A DNA stretch of 64,000 nt from Thalassia testudinum (GCA_037157565.1 JAZHRO010000003.1:36841001-36905000); one strand, 5' to 3'. Shown: positions 21,969 through 35,259, counted from the stretch's first letter. Made by a program: numbers and translations. The notes: generated by a model not told the origin, from the sequence alone.

Positions 21969-24900
21969 GAACCTGGACCTATTCTAGAGGAACCATCCAA
22001 AGTTCCATTTCCCAAGGCCTTGACCGAAGGGAAAAGGACAAACAAACCTGTGGCTCCCGAGGAGGATTTGGTCATGCTCTTTGAACAGGTCCATATAAAC
22101 ATCCCCTTGATGGATGCAATCCGCCACGTACTGGCTTACGCACAATTTCTAAAGGACGTGTGTACACCCAAGCGTAAGCTGCGAAACAAAAGTGGGAGTC
22201 CGATCGTACTGTAAGAGCAAGCCAACTCTGTAATTTTGAGCAAACTCCCACCTAAGGGAAAAGACCCAGGTACTCCCCTGATTTCCTATACCATTGGTGA
22301 TACCCAATTTGCCAGATCTCTATTAGATTTAGGAGCCTCCATAAACCTAATACGTACATCCCTCCTTGACCACCTTGAAGAATCTAAGCTTAAACCGACA
22401 GAGGTGACATTGCAGTTGGTTGACCGATCTATTAAGTCACCTAAAGGAATACTCGAGGATGTCATGGTTAGGGTACGGGATTTCTATTTCCTAGTGGATT
22501 TTGTAGTCTTGGATATGGATGCTCTAGAAAACCCAAGGGATACACTAATTATACTAGGGAGACCCTTTTTGGCCACTATTAGGGCCAATATAAATTGTGA
22601 GGAAGGCCAAATTGAACTGAAATTCAGGAACCAAACACTGAAGATTGACATCTTTAAGGCCCAACAAGGGATTAATTGCGGTGTTATAGAACAGATATGT
22701 AATATCAAGGCTGTGGTTGATGAACCGTATGTTGAGGACAACCTGATTACTTCCAAGCAACCACAAGAGGATCAAAACCCGCAATCAGAGGAGTCCGAAT
22801 CTGACTTTGATACACCCATAACTCCTTCCCTTGCTCCTGTCATACACCCTGAACCACCCACTGCTGCTGATAACCCCGTTCTAGAACTCATGCCTCTTCC
22901 CGACCATCTGAAGTACGTCTTTTTGTTTTCCAATCAGACATTTCTTGTGATTATCAACTCCAGACTCACACCTGACCAGGAATCCCGTCTGATTATCGTT
23001 CTCTAGCAACATCATAGAGCCATTGGATGGACTCTCGATGATTTGACTGGTATCTACCCCTCTTACTGCACACAATATTTACACCGAAGAGGGCACACGA
23101 CCTTCCCGTGAAATGCAAAGATGTTTGAATCCTAATCTACAGGAGGTCGTGAAAAAGGAGATCATCAAGTGGTTAGATGCAGGAATCATCTACCCAATCT
23201 CCGACAGTTGGTGGGTAAGTCCAATCTAGGTTGTGCCTAAGAAGGTAGGACTCACCGTGATCACGACTGAAACCAGAGAAATCATACCGACCCATGTGGC
23301 GAACTCATGGAGAGTCTACATTGATTACAGAAGACTCAATTCATCCACGAAGAAGGATCATTTCCCACCACCGTTTATTGATCAGATCCTCGAGAAACTA
23401 GCAGGAAATAGGTTCTTCCACTTTTTGGATGGGTACTTCAGTTATAACCAGGTGGCAATCCATCCTGAGGAGCAAGAAAAGACCACTTTCACCTACCCCT
23501 TTCGAACATACACGTTACGAAGGATGCCATTCGGTCTCTGCAATGCACCCGCTACTTTTCAGCGGTGCATGCTTGCCATATTCTCAGATATGGTAGGTGA
23601 TTATCTGGAAGTCTTCATGGATGACTTTTCAGTATTCGGAGAATCATTTGATGATTGCCTCCTGGAATTGGCCCAAATCCTTAGGTGGTGCATTGACGTG
23701 AATCTGGTTCTTTCCTGGGAAAAGACCCATTTCATGGTGCCTGAAGGAATTGTCCTGGGACACCTCATATCAGAAAAAGGCATCAAGGTCGATCGAGCCA
23801 AGGTGAACCTAATTTCCAAACTCCCTATGCCTAGCTCGATCAAGGACATCCGATCCTTTCTGGGGCACGTCAGTTTTTACCAATAATTCATTCCTGATTT
23901 CTCGAAGATCGTGCACCCCTTGACCACTCTGCTTTTTAAGAATGTACCTTTCGAAATCTTCAAGGAATGCACTTAAGCATTTGAACTCCTCCCTGATCAA
24001 GTTACCCAAGCCTTGATCCTATAGTCCCCTGATTGGTCTCAACCCTTTGAGATCATGTGCGATGCATCTGATTTCGCTGTAGGAGTGGTACGTGGGCAGA
24101 AAATTGATAGGAAACCCGTGGTCATCTACTATGCTAGCAAGACACTTGACGAGGCCCAGTGTAACTACATTGTTACTAAGAAAGAGTTGCTAGCAGTAGT
24201 ATTTGCCCTAGAAAAATTCAGATCTTATCTCCTGGGTTCCTACGTTATCATTTACTCGGATCACATAGCTGTCAGGCATCTCCTTGCGAAGAAGGATGCA
24301 AAACCTCAATTAATCCACTGGATCTTGTTGTTGCAAGAGTTTGATCATGAGATTCGTGATAAAGTGGGAAAACATAACGTGGTAGCTGATCACTTGTCCC
24401 ACCTTCCTTCTGAGATCATCGACCCTTCTGGACCCATCACGGAATATTTTCCTGATGAGCACCTCCTGACTATCAATACAGGGCTTCTATGGTTTGCTGA
24501 TATAGTAAACTACCTGGCATCACATTAGATCCCGTCCGATTGGCCAAAGGCCAAGAAGGACAAATTACTTTCCGATGCCAAGTATTACTTCTGGGAAGAC
24601 CCGTATCTTTTTCGCATCGGTGCTGATCAGATCATTCGGCAATGTGTCGCGGAAACGAAAATTCTAGACATACTGTCCTTTTCTCATGACCAGGCATGCG
24701 GTGGACATTTCTCAAATCATAAAACCGCAGTGAAAGTCCTCCAGTGCATACAATCACTATAGGGCATGCACTCATTGCCAGACCTTAAGCAACATGAACC
24801 ATCGTGATATGATTCCCTTGCAGTCGATTCTTATATGCAAAATCATCAACATGTGGGGGATTGATTTTATGAGACCCTTCCCTATTTCAGACGGCTTCGA

Positions 24901-25690
24901 GTACATTCTACTAGCTGTTGACTATGTGTCCAAATGGATCGAAGCCATTCTGACCCGAACCAATGATCATAAAGTGGTTATCAAATTCATTGATCAGATC
25001 ATTTCACAGTTTGGGATTCCATGTGCTATAATTTCTGACGGAGGGACCCATTTCACTAACGCTCAGTTCAGGTCACTGATGACCAAATATGGGGTGCAGC
25101 ACCCAATCTCTACTCCTTACCACCCCCAAACTAATGGTCTAGCTGAGTTATCAAATCGGGAGATCAAGAAAATCCTCCAGGTTACTGTTCGACCTGACAG
25201 GAAGGACTGGTCATCCCAACTTCAGAAAGCTTTATGGGCTTATAGGACCACCCATAAAACCCAATTAGGTATGTCTCCCTTCAGATTGGTGTACGGGAAG
25301 GCATGTCACCTCCCCATAGAATTGGAGCACAATGCCTATTAGGCAATATAGAACTACAACCTAGATCTTTCTAAAGCAGGAACCCACAGAAAGCTTCAAA
25401 TGAGCGAGATTGATGAATTATGCCACGACGCGTATGAGAACTCACGAATTTACAAATAGTTGGTTAAGGCCTTTCACGACAAGCACATATCTAGAAAGAT
25501 CTTCCACCTTTGTCAAAAGGTCCTACTCTTTGATGCCAAGCTTAAACTATTCCAAGGAAAACTACGAACAAAATGGAGCAGGCCCTACCTCATCCGATGA
25601 ATCTTTGGAAATGGAGCCATTGAGATCAGTCCACTCAGCCACGATTCATAACCTTTCATCATGAACGGTTAGAGACTTAAACTGTTCATT
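21969..25690 (+). pseudogene. pol of element B: protease, RT, RNase H, integrase (broken)
   Basis: The protease is at about 22260-22670 (LLDLGASINLI, ILGRPFL). RT runs about 23090-23990, with the catalytic FMDDFS block and MPFGLCNAPATFQRCM. RNase H spans about 24040-24420 (MCDAS, KELLA, YSDH, ADHLSHL all present). In integrase, the zinc-binding region near 24690-24790 is damaged by an indel, while the core keeps the acidic triad: WGIDF, ISDGG and AELSNREIK, with 35 residues between the second Asp and the Glu. Stops include TAG 23004, 23227, 24022, 24526 and 25340 and TAA 23884. The protease, RT and integrase parts lie in three different frames. Changed residues include DGYFSY where relatives have DGYSGY. 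Confidence 0.85.
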
Positions 25691-26007
25691 TTCTTGACCG
25701 ATACAAATTTGGCTGAGATATCCTTTACCGTCCATTCTCCCTAAGCTCATTGCGCCTAGCCGATGGCATAAAACTCAATGCTTAATGGGAGGCAACCCAT
25801 CATTCTTGAAAAACCCAAAACCTTTCTTGACATTCCTATGTTGAATTCATATTGCACTTTAGGGTTCATCCATTAGAACAACCGACCCCACCTTAGGTAC
25901 CCGTACCCGAGTTTTGAAATCGTTCGCAACAGTCACTTCAACCCATTCGCCCACCCAAAGCCTATTTTAATGAATGATCTAAGCTGAACTCGAACCCACC
26001 TAATTTA

Positions 26008-26041
26008 CAATGGGGACATTGCAAATCGTAGGCATGGGGGG
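26008..26041 (+). other. Internal hairpin-G-run module of element B (module 1)
   Basis: CAATG (26008-26012), loop GGGA, CATTG (26017-26021), then GGCATGGGGGG ending at 26041. It has the same architecture as D 44383-44419, with a shorter stem and a G in place of the first loop A. Confidence 0.7.
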
Positions 26042-26803
26042 TTATGAAAATGCAAAACGCTGTGAAAACTCATATCATAAGAAAAGGTTTCAACAAAAAA
26101 ATCACATATCACAAAAATGCCAAAAGAAATGAAAAAATCTTGAAAAAGAACAAAAAAAATTTTGAGGGGAGAGAAAATTTTGAGGCCATACAAATCATGA
26201 GGAGAAAAAGGAGAAAAGTGAAAAATGTCAAAAAAGGGGAACAAAATGAAAAGAAAAAAGAGATAGTCATTAGTAAGAAATTAAGGGATTAACTAACTTC
26301 TAGACCGTATCAAGGAAAAGAAAATGAAAGGAAAAAAAGTGCTAATGAGACACAAAAGAGATTAGTAGGAACGCTGATCTTAGGCCTCTTGGGCTAGACT
26401 CCTAGGCTTAAAAATTAAAGTATCCACTAAGATCTGGATAGTCCTCAAGAGGTTGGGGAAAATGCGAAGCATAAGTATTAGGTCTAAGGCTTAGGGAGTA
26501 ATCAACCTCGTTAACTGACCTTTGGTTTGCGGGGCTCGGTAACCTAAGCACCCCAATCCACACACAGTCTGGTTCAGTGTGAATAATTATCAAAATCACG
26601 CAAAAGCGTTCAAGTGTTCTGAAAAAGTTGCTTAGATTAGGAGCGATCGATCAACAGTAGTTGATTTGGACAAGTTCCCAGCGTAGAGAGGTGGGAAATT
26701 CCCCTCAAAGATGCGCAATAACTTGTCGTCTCCTTGGTTCTTGTCCCCTTGGATATTTACATATCCTACTAGGGGCACGTAGGCACCCTGTGCTGGTTCA
26801 GAT

Positions 26804-26951
26804 GCCATGGGTGGCATTATCATGAAATGTCGATTGCCAGGGTCTGGATTTAGATACAGAATGCCATGGGCGGGATTATCTCAAAATCTCGAAAGCTAGG
26901 GTTTTGGGGGTTGCCATGGGCTGTGCTATCACGAAGCATCGATTGCCAGGG
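26804..26951 (+). repeat. Three diverged tandem units beginning GCCATGGG
   Basis: Units start at 26804, 26863 and 26913 (spacing 59 and 50). Each opens with GCCATGGG and goes on to a YTATC-type step, and two end with TCGATTGCCAGGG. They lie between the two hairpin-G-run modules, the same relative place as the triple hairpins of C and D. Confidence 0.6.
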
Positions 26952-27362
26952 ACCCTTTGAGGATTGATGATGGGGACGAGGAATCCGATACAGATCGTGT
27001 TGAGAAGCCAATCCGAAGCTAGAAATAAAAAGAAAAGAGAGGGAAAACTCTCCAAACAAAGAAAATCCTCTATCTCTCTCTTACAAAAAATGCACTGCAA
27101 ACTGAACCAAGGCTAAAATATGTTATAAGCACAAGTGCTTTAACCGTGGAGTCCAACGAACCTTAGGATAGTTCCTGTGGGCCTTAGAAACCCTCATGGA
27201 GGACTGAGGCTAGAGCTGGTCAGGTCCGGATCTTAGTTGGTACTTGAGTACCTCTAGGCCTACTAATGGCAATCTAACCTAATAAAAAAGAAAAGAAAGC
27301 ACTCATCATAATTTCTGAACATCAAGGAACTCATGGTCTAGAACAAAAGTTAAAACCTTAAA

Positions 27363-27401
27363 CTTTTGCTAAGGGACTAGCAAAAGCTAGGCATGAGGGT
27401 A
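27363..27401 (+). other. 3' hairpin and polypurine tract of element B (module 2)
   Basis: CTTTTGCTA (27363-27371) pairs perfectly with TAGCAAAAG (27378-27386) around loop AGGGAC. GGCATGAGGGTA follows up to the LTR. The G-run has one A, probably a G-to-A change. Confidence 0.85.
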
Positions 27402-30158
27402 TGATGGGAACACCATCATGAGCCCTAACTAGCTCATTTTAACCCAGAAAAGAGAACAAAAGCTCCTACATAACCAACTAGAGGTCTTAATTCCATGAAT
27501 AACCATTCTGAGAGAAAAGTAAGAAACAAGGGCTAAAACTACAATTTTACCATTGCAGTATAACAATGGGTTTTCTCATGAGCTAAACACTGGTCAAATG
27601 ATCTTAACAAGATAAAAAGTGGGTTCGTTCAAATAGAAAAGGGTTCATGTGAATTATAAGAATTAAATGACTTCTTCTAACCCTAAAATAGACCCACTTA
27701 ATTTAACAAGGTTCTGGTCAAAATAAAATTCACCTAAACCCTCTAAAAATCATGGAAAAATATTCTCTAAGGTTTAGAATCTTCAATTTGGCCCTTAGAA
27801 CCTATTTTTAAATTAGGGTCTCAGATAAATATTTACCCTAAATTGGGTTTTTACATAAATTATTTAGTCAAACATGGTCAAACCCAAAATCCAACTTCAC
27901 CGTTGGATTTCTCAAGTCCAAATTAGGTTTATTCCAAAATTTGGACCTTAGGGGAATTCATCTTGACCTACTTTGCAAACAAGTTTAGCCCAATTACATT
28001 TCTACCCCCATCTTTTGAAAACCTCTGCAGAAACCCCCTAGCTTTGTCTTCGTTCTTTGCAATTAGGTCCCACCACCATTATAGCGGAGGTAATCCTACT
28101 TCGACGAGATTTCTAGGGCAAGATCTCTTTGATTTCTCAGAGAATCCTCCTTAAAATTGAAAGGGAGCTTCTCTGAGAAATCTCCTCCAGTATGAACACA
28201 ATTTGAGGCTCTATTTGGTACCCAATCTCTCATGCGAATGCTTGAGAGATTCGAGTCTCCTTCAAATTTCCTTCTCCGGTGAGCTTGCCGTGCTTGGAAT
28301 CTTGGCTTCAAAGCACAAATCCTTCCTCCAGGGCCTATATAAGCAGACCAAAGTCACCCCGCATCTCCCACACTTGAAATTGGCTAGAGAATCCCTCAAA
28401 TTCATCTCTTCCTTCTCCGGCCAGTGGCTCAACAAGCTATGGTGACCTCCCTCTCTCTCCCTCATCGCCTAGCCACAATACTAGTAGCTAGGTCCTCTTC
28501 ATCTTGCTCGTCCGGGTTGCGCCGCACCCGCCGACTCCTCTACAACCCCTTCGCCGTCGTCCTCGTCTCCCCACTGAGCGCTTCGCCTTCGGTAATGGCA
28601 ATATGAGCCGGCTGCCATCCTTACCTCCCCCTTCGTCTCTCTACACCCAGATAAGTCCCTTTTCCTTTCTACTCCTTTTTCCCACCTTTATCTCTCAAAA
28701 ATGCCCTTCAATGCACTCCACCACCATCACCCCTTCCAACTCCAACTAGACATCCAGCGAGGCATCCCCAATGTTCCGCACCTCCTTTCACCTTGCCAAC
28801 CAACCCATAAGATCTGTAACACTTCACTGATCATAAACCCTCACTTCACTCACCGTGCCACTCACCCACAAGGGCCCCCGAACACACCCACTCTCACGCA
28901 CAGAGGGTGCCCTAGGCATGTGCACTGCAGCAGCCCCATGCCACGTCAACCCCCTCAACACATTCGCCATGTCCCGGCAGAGCCTTCTGAGCTTTTTGAT
29001 GAGGCTACGAGGCCATTTTGCGTATTAACAGGTTTGGAGGTCCGCTGCCATTGACGATCGCAAGAAGCTTGCTTGTGAGCTCACCTCAAGTTCCCCCGCT
29101 CCAGGTTCAAAGTCCCAGGTTGTGCGGGATACCCTCACGCACAGCTCCAGGCCTCTAATTCCAGTCGAAAGACTTAGTAGCCGCTGCAATCAAGCGAAGA
29201 CATCCCTGCAGTAGGCACACATAAGAGAGGTGGGAAGATAGTCCCACCTCAGAAATTCTAGAAGTAGCACAGCTGCATAAATTGAAAAACTGCCTTAAGC
29301 TTATCGCCTCCTGACCACGGGATGAGGTCCCACTCACCTCCACCCGCCTCATCAGTGACCCGACCTCCACGAACCTAGTGTGACCCGTATACCCGACCTT
29401 GCACTCCTCGCCCACCACCACACGTCGGTGGGCCTAGTCCTGGACGTGTACCCGATCCGATTACCTGGGATGGTGGCTTTAGGTGAGTGAGCCTAAGAGA
29501 GAGAGAGGACAAGAGAGAGTGCATGGGTAGGGGTAGGTTTTGCTCTGGTAGGAAAGAGAAGAAGAAGTCAAGGAAGAAGAAGGCGAAGGCCAGAGAAAAC
29601 TAAGGAAGGAGAAGGCAAGGCTGAAGAGGAAGGAGCTGAAGTCAGAGAGGCTGAAGAGCTGAAGAAGAAAGAGAAAGAAAGAGAAGGAGAAGGAACTGAA
29701 GGTAGAAGAAAGAGGAGCTGCCAAAGAGAAAGAAGAAAGAGAAGAAGCCAAAGGCAAAGCAAAAGAAGTAGCAAAAGACTAAGGCACGAAATCAGAAGAA
29801 GAGAAAGAGATAAGAAGAAAGAAAGCTTCAGAACAGAGAAGAAAAGAGAAGATATAAAGCACTATAGCACCCATAGTTTAAGACATCTGATTTACAAATC
29901 AGACGTCCGATTTTTGTGCTTCTTTATATACAATGATATTCTGTGTTTACATTTATCTTTTTGCACTATAACTCTAGTTTTTAATTGCATATTATATTCA
30001 ATTTCTCAAAGTTGTGCTCTTGATTTCTAAACCCTAATTTGCTCCTTGTGCTCGACCTTGGACTTAAACTTCGAGCAATAAATTCTATTTGTTTTCAAAG
30101 CAATTTCAACTATATTACAACACTTTACTTTAAAACCTGATTTTGCTTCAACAAAACA
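27402..30158 (+). repeat. 3' LTR of element B
   Basis: Begins TGATGGGAACACC and ends ACAAAACA, followed by the duplicated CCTCA. It has palindrome 28132-28181, TATA 28336-28343 and a purine-rich tract at about 29505-29850, collinear with the 5' LTR. Confidence 0.92.
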
Positions 30159-30163
30159 CCTCA

Positions 30164-32553
30164 TCTAAACAGGAAGACCAATCCTTCCTATCGAATCTGA
30201 TTGTCATTTGAAGGATCTTTTTGATCTCTCGATTAGAGACCTCGATTTGCCCATTGGTTTGGGGATGATAAGGTGTAGCAATATGATGTGTAACCCCATA
30301 TTTTCTATGTAGGTTCCTAAATTGGGCGTTGTTAAAATGGGATCTGCCGTCAGAAATGATAGCACAAGGTACCCCAAAATGAGCGATAATATGACTCTGT
30401 ATGAAAGGAATGACAACTTGGTGATCATTTGTGTGTGTGGGTACGGCTTCGATCCAACTAGATACATAATCAACTGCGAGTAAAATATACTCGAAGCCAG
30501 AAGAGGATAGAAATGGACCCATGAAATCTATGCCCCAGATATCAAAGATCTCATAGACTACAATCGAGTTTAGAGGCATCATGTCTTTTCGGGACATGCT
30601 ACCAAGAGACTAGCAGTGACTACATGCCTTGCAATACGTCTATGAATTTGCAAATAAAGTGGGCCAATAAAACCTGCATTGTAGAACTTTTGCAGTAGTC
30701 TTACGACCAGAAAAATGACCTCCGCAAGCCTGGTCATGACAAAAGGAAAGAAGAAAATCAATCTCGAAAGAGGAAACACGACGCCTAATGTTTTGATCGT
30801 TGCTGGGTTGAAACAGATACGGATCTTCCCAGAAATAGTATTTGGCTTATGATTTGAGTCGTGATTTGTGATTCCAGCCCAGTCGGGTGAGAATTGATGT
30901 GTAAGCAAATAATTGATGATGTCTGCATACTAAGGAAGATCTGACGATATAGCCAAAGGATGTTCATCAGGGAATTGCTTAGTGATTGGAGGAGATGATT
31001 CAATAATCTCAGAAGGAAGGCGAGAAAGGTGGTCAACAACAGCATTCTGTCATCTCGCTTTATCACGAATTTCTAGGTTGAATTCTTACAAAAGTAAGAT
31101 CCATCTGATCAACCTAGGTTTCGTGTCCTTTTTTGATAGAAGGTGTCTAATAGCAGAGTGGTCAGAGTACACAACGATTCAAGATCCAAGTATATAAGAT
31201 ATGAACTTTTCCTATCCAAATACTATCGCTAGTAATTCCTTTTCTGTAACCATGTAGTTCCTTTGTGCCTCATTCAAAGTCTTACTAGCGTAGTAAATCA
31301 CTACTAGATTTTTCTCGATTTTCTATCCCAAAATAGCTCCAACTACATAATCTGATGCATCACACATGATTTCAAATGGTAAATCCCAATTAGGTGGTTT
31401 TAGGATCGGAGCCTGTGTAACTTTGTCTCTCACTATCTCAAATGCAGATATACACTCCACACTCATCTCAAAAGTCGTGTCCTTTGTGAGGAGGTTTGTG
31501 AGTGGTCGAGCAATGTTTGAAAAGCCAAGTATAAATCTTCTGTAGAAACCCACATGCCTGAGAGAAGATTTGATACCCTTGATCGAGTCAGGAATTGGAA
31601 GATTTGAGATTTGATTGATCTTGGCTCGATCTACTTGGATATCTCGCTTAGACACGAGGTGGCCAAGTACAATGCCCTTTGGAACCAAAAAATGTCTCTT
31701 CTCCCAACTGAGGACAAGATTTACTTCTATGCATCTCTAAGAATCTTCAACAAATTATCTAGACAAATATCAAATGTTTCCCCGAAGACTGAAAAATCAT
31801 CCATGAATACTTCTATGCATTCACCTACCATCTCAATCAAAATGGCTAACATGCAACGCTGAAAAGTTGCAGGTGCATTACAAAGCCCAAATGGCATTCC
31901 TCGGAAAGTAAAGGTTCCGAAGGGGCAGGTGAAAGTCATGTTCTCTTGATCTTTGGGGTAAATTGCGACCTGATTGTATCCAAAGTAACCATCTAAGTAG
32001 CAGAAGAAACTATTACCAGCTAATCTCTCAAGGATCTGACCAATGAATGGCAAGGGAAAGTGGTGCTTCTTTGTAACCTTGTTGAGCTTGTGATAGTCGA
32101 TGCAAACCTGCCATGAATTCACAATTCATGTGGGAATGGTTTCTCCAGATTCGGTCTTGATTATGGTGAGTCCTACCTTTTTAGGTACCACTTGGATTGG
32201 ACTCACCCAAGGGCTATCAGATATAGGATATATAATGTTAGCATCTAGACACTTGATTATTTCCTTCTTTAATACCTCCTTCAAATTTGGATTTAAACAT
32301 CTTTGAGCTTCTCTTGAAGGTCGTGCCCCATCTTCTATATAGATGCAATGAGTACAAAAATTGGGGCTAATCCCGATAAGATCATGTAAAGTTCACCCGA
32401 TTGCCTTCTTATATTCTCATAAAACCTTGATCAATTTTGATTCTTGTGATTCAGATAGATGGGAATTGATGATTATAGGATATGTTTGATTAGGTTCGAG
32501 ATAGATATATTTAAGAGTATCAGGCAATGGCTTTAATTCTAGTGCAAGAGTCG
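30164..32553 (-). pseudogene. pol of element C: RT, RNase H and integrase core (broken)
   Basis: On the minus strand this runs from the RT approach (about 32540, LELKPLPD region), through RT (32122-31690, with MPFGLCNAPATFQRCM and FMDDFS) and RNase H (about 31400-31000), to the integrase zinc region and core (30790-30164). The integrase acidic residues WGIDF, ISDG and EVSNREIK are present. There are several stops and shifts. The integrase continues at 16397 beyond element B. C's protease, gag and 5' LTR are missing: the element is truncated at about 32553, next to a 17-bp direct repeat. Confidence 0.85.
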
Positions 32554-32570
32554 AATGGCTTTAATTCTAG

Positions 32571-32882
32571 AAATCCTTTTTCCTTTCTAGGTTGGCAATC
32601 ATACCAACCTTAAATAACTCAGACTAATGCACATGCACGGATGCTTTAATCTCAGGGATCAATAAACCTTAGGTTAGAGTCAGAAATCAGGGAAACTTGT
32701 GCCTATAACTCATCTTTTGCCTACCTAGTTTGTAACTTAGCAACTACTTGGGAACCTTAGGTCTAAAGTTTGAACTTAATATGTTTCTAAAGGAAGACTG
32801 ATTGGATTGGATAGACTACTTGAAGTGTTAGGTTTTTCCTTGGATTTGCTAGGGATTAGCAAAAACTAGGCATGGGGATATT
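32571..32882 (+). mobile_element. Element E: end of 3' untranslated region with polypurine tract
   Basis: This 0.3-kb plus-strand remnant has no coding content. It ends in TTTGCTA (32845-32851), loop GGGAT and TAGCAAA (32857-32863), then GGCATGGGGATA and an LTR start at 32883. That is the module 2 layout of A, B, D and F. Its left edge abuts truncated element C; the rest of E is not in the window. Confidence 0.7.
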
Positions 32883-33243
32883 TGATTAGCCCGAATTTGT
32901 GGGTTATTTAAGTATTTAAGTGTCTAGACATTAAGTTAATTTTAACATTTAGATAGCATACATTAGGATGTAAATAAATTAATTCATATTTTTAGCCTAA
33001 TTGCATAATTCATTCATTGCATGCATTTAGAATTAACTTAGAATTGCATGCATTTGATTAGTTAATCAATTAGGTGAATTACTTGCATTATTTTAATTTA
33101 GCATAGAAGTTCAGGGTTTATGCATAAGTAACCATAATATTTTACTATTTTCTTATTCTCTTCCTCCATAGGTAACGGCTGCTTCTTCTTCTTGCGCAAC
33201 CATTCACGCACAGCTCCAAGCATTCATTGGCCACGAAGAGCAT
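32883..33243 (+). repeat. 3' LTR of element E, first part (interrupted by D)
   Basis: Starts TGATTAGCCCGAATTTG directly after the polypurine tract and runs to AGCAT (33239-33243), where D inserted. The LTR continues after D at 50425. There is no second copy in the window, so its length and end are unknown. Confidence 0.65.
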
Positions 33244-34010
33244 TGATGAGACACTCGTCATGATCTCTAATTACCCCTAATTAACTAATCTTCCTAGTTA
33301 ATTAGCTAAGGTTATGAATTTATAAGGGTTAATTATAGAATAAGGGATATTTAGTCAAGGACCTTTAAATAAGTTAAAAATGACATTTTATCATTCAATT
33401 AACATTATTAATAATTTAGATAATAATTGGACTCAAAATCCTATTAATCATTCCCTTAATTAATAAGATAAGTAACTTAAATATAATGTATACCTAAGTA
33501 TGTAATAACTTAAGTGATTTTACTTAATCTAATAAATTAACCTAAAAAGGTCAAAAATGTAAATTCAAGGTGTAAACATAATATTTACCTTATTTACTAA
33601 TGTATATAAAAAGTTGAAAAAGATCTAAATTAAAATAAACCTTCAAAACCTGAATTTACATTTTAGTCCTTACTTTTCATTACATTTGGGTCCTTATTTC
33701 TGACATAGGTCCTTAAGTTTTATTACTTTTATGTCCCTCTTCATCATCTTCTTCTTCTCCAGCCGAATGAACGGCTGGCGGTAGAGAGTCACCCCACCGC
33801 GCGATCATTGCTCTGCCGACATCATTCCGCTTTGTCCAAGCTCTTGCAACTTACGCTCACCACCTCCACTTGATCCACCGGTCTGGATTAACTGAGAATC
33901 CTATTTTTTAGTGGGAGATAACCTCACCGTCATTGGAGATGACGACGGAGGTTAAGCTCCTCGAGCTCCTTCTTCGACCAGACCCCACCACTCTCTTCGC
34001 CACAAACTGC

Positions 34011-34018
34011 TATAAATA
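34011..34018 (+). promoter_or_regulatory. TATA box of element D 5' LTR
   Basis: TATAAATA in CTGCTATAAATAGCCCC; the 3' LTR has TATAAATA at 47262-47269. About 770 bp into the LTR. Confidence 0.75.
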
Positions 34019-35234
34019 GCCCCTCACACCTTTGATTTTATTCAAGTTTGCTCCCTTCCCTCTTCTAACACTGCAGCTGACCCAATAGGCTATTCGTCCA
34101 AAACTCCGGTGACTTCCCATTCCATTTTCCGACTTCCTCCATCCATCTTAAGCAGCCGAGGAGATCCGCCGTGGCCTTCCGTACCTCTGACATAGGCGCC
34201 GACCCTAGGATTCCTCTGCTTCACCTCAAATCCGCCCGCCGGAGATCTTTCTTCCACTCTCTGATTTCGTCGTCCACCATGAGACTTTGGCGGAACCCTA
34301 TTGACCCCTTCATCCAGGTAACAGTAGATTAGGAGTAGGAGTAGGAGTAGGCTAGCATAGTTAGTTAGTTTAGTTAGTTAGGTTAGAGTAATTTCAGATT
34401 TTAAGTTTCATCTTCTCCGACTCCGGCAAGTTCCTTTAGTTCACCAGAGATTCAATCTTGTCTTTAAATTCACTGTCCACCTTCCTGTATCTTCCATGAT
34501 CACTTCTAAATCATTTAATTGTTTAATTGAATCATCTATTCGCCTAATTCAAATCTCACCTTCACCGACTACTGACACTGTCTATGGTGACAGTATTCGA
34601 CCTAATTTCACCTTCATGGGTTCTTCATCAACTATTCACCACCTATGAACCCTAATCGACACTATAACACCTATTATTATCATCTATAAATTAAACGCCC
34701 AAATTTTAATTAAGTTCTTGAGCTCGCTGTCCATGGCGGCTCAGGAACAGTTCAAACTGTAAATTAAATATATATTTATGAATATTAACATCTGCTGACT
34801 TGATTTAACCTCTCAACCGAGTGGTTAAACAAGTCTTGAGGTTTAACCACCCAGATCTTTAAGAAAACAAACTTACTAACAAATATTACATTTTAATGAA
34901 CAAATGAGGAATTAAATGTGATACTGAGGTTCCTTGTAACCTCAGGATCTTTTTTGAATAAAAAATGGTTAGTTTTATCAATATGTACATACAATTTTAT
35001 ATTTTCTAGACTCACCGGAGGTCTGGCGAGCTCCAGCGAGCCAAAATTGTGTTACAGCCTCTAGAACTTGCTGAGTAGCTCCAGAATAGTATAATAATGA
35101 TCACTGATTGTTTTGAAGATATTTGTTTGAGGATTTAACCACTGGAGCTATAGATTTGACTTCATCTCCTCCAAAAACGGCGGAGTTGGAGAAGTCTATT
35201 AGGAAAGATCTGAAGAGCATTTAAGGAACTCAGA

Positions 35235-35259
35235 AGCTTCAGTGCGATGCACTGAAGCT
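35235..35259 (+). other. Perfect 11-bp hairpin in LTR D
   Basis: AGCTTCAGTGC (35235-35245) pairs with GCACTGAAGCT (35249-35259) around loop GAT. The 3' LTR copy (48466-48490) keeps all pairs with loop AAT. It would lie in the leader RNA. Confidence 0.7.

Larger units (their letters stand above)
25691..27362 (+). other. 3' untranslated region of element B
   Basis: It contains the GGGAGGCAACCC-type segment common after gypsy pol (about 25785), the internal hairpin-G-run module (26008-26041), an A/G-rich low-complexity stretch (26040-26340) and a three-unit repeat (26804-26951). No protein gene is supported here. Confidence 0.65.
16398..30158 (+). mobile_element. Element B: full-length decayed Athila-like gag-pol retrotransposon
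   Basis: This is a 13.8-kb plus-strand element between CCTCA duplications (16393-16397 and 30159-30163). Its LTRs of about 2.7 kb begin TGATGGG and end AAAACA. Internal order is PBS, leader, gag, protease, RT, RNase H, integrase, module 1, 3' untranslated region, polypurine tract. It landed in the integrase gene of C. In the first ~113 bp the two LTRs differ at eight positions, all transitions. Pol has frameshifts and many stops, so it cannot make its own enzymes. Confidence 0.92.
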
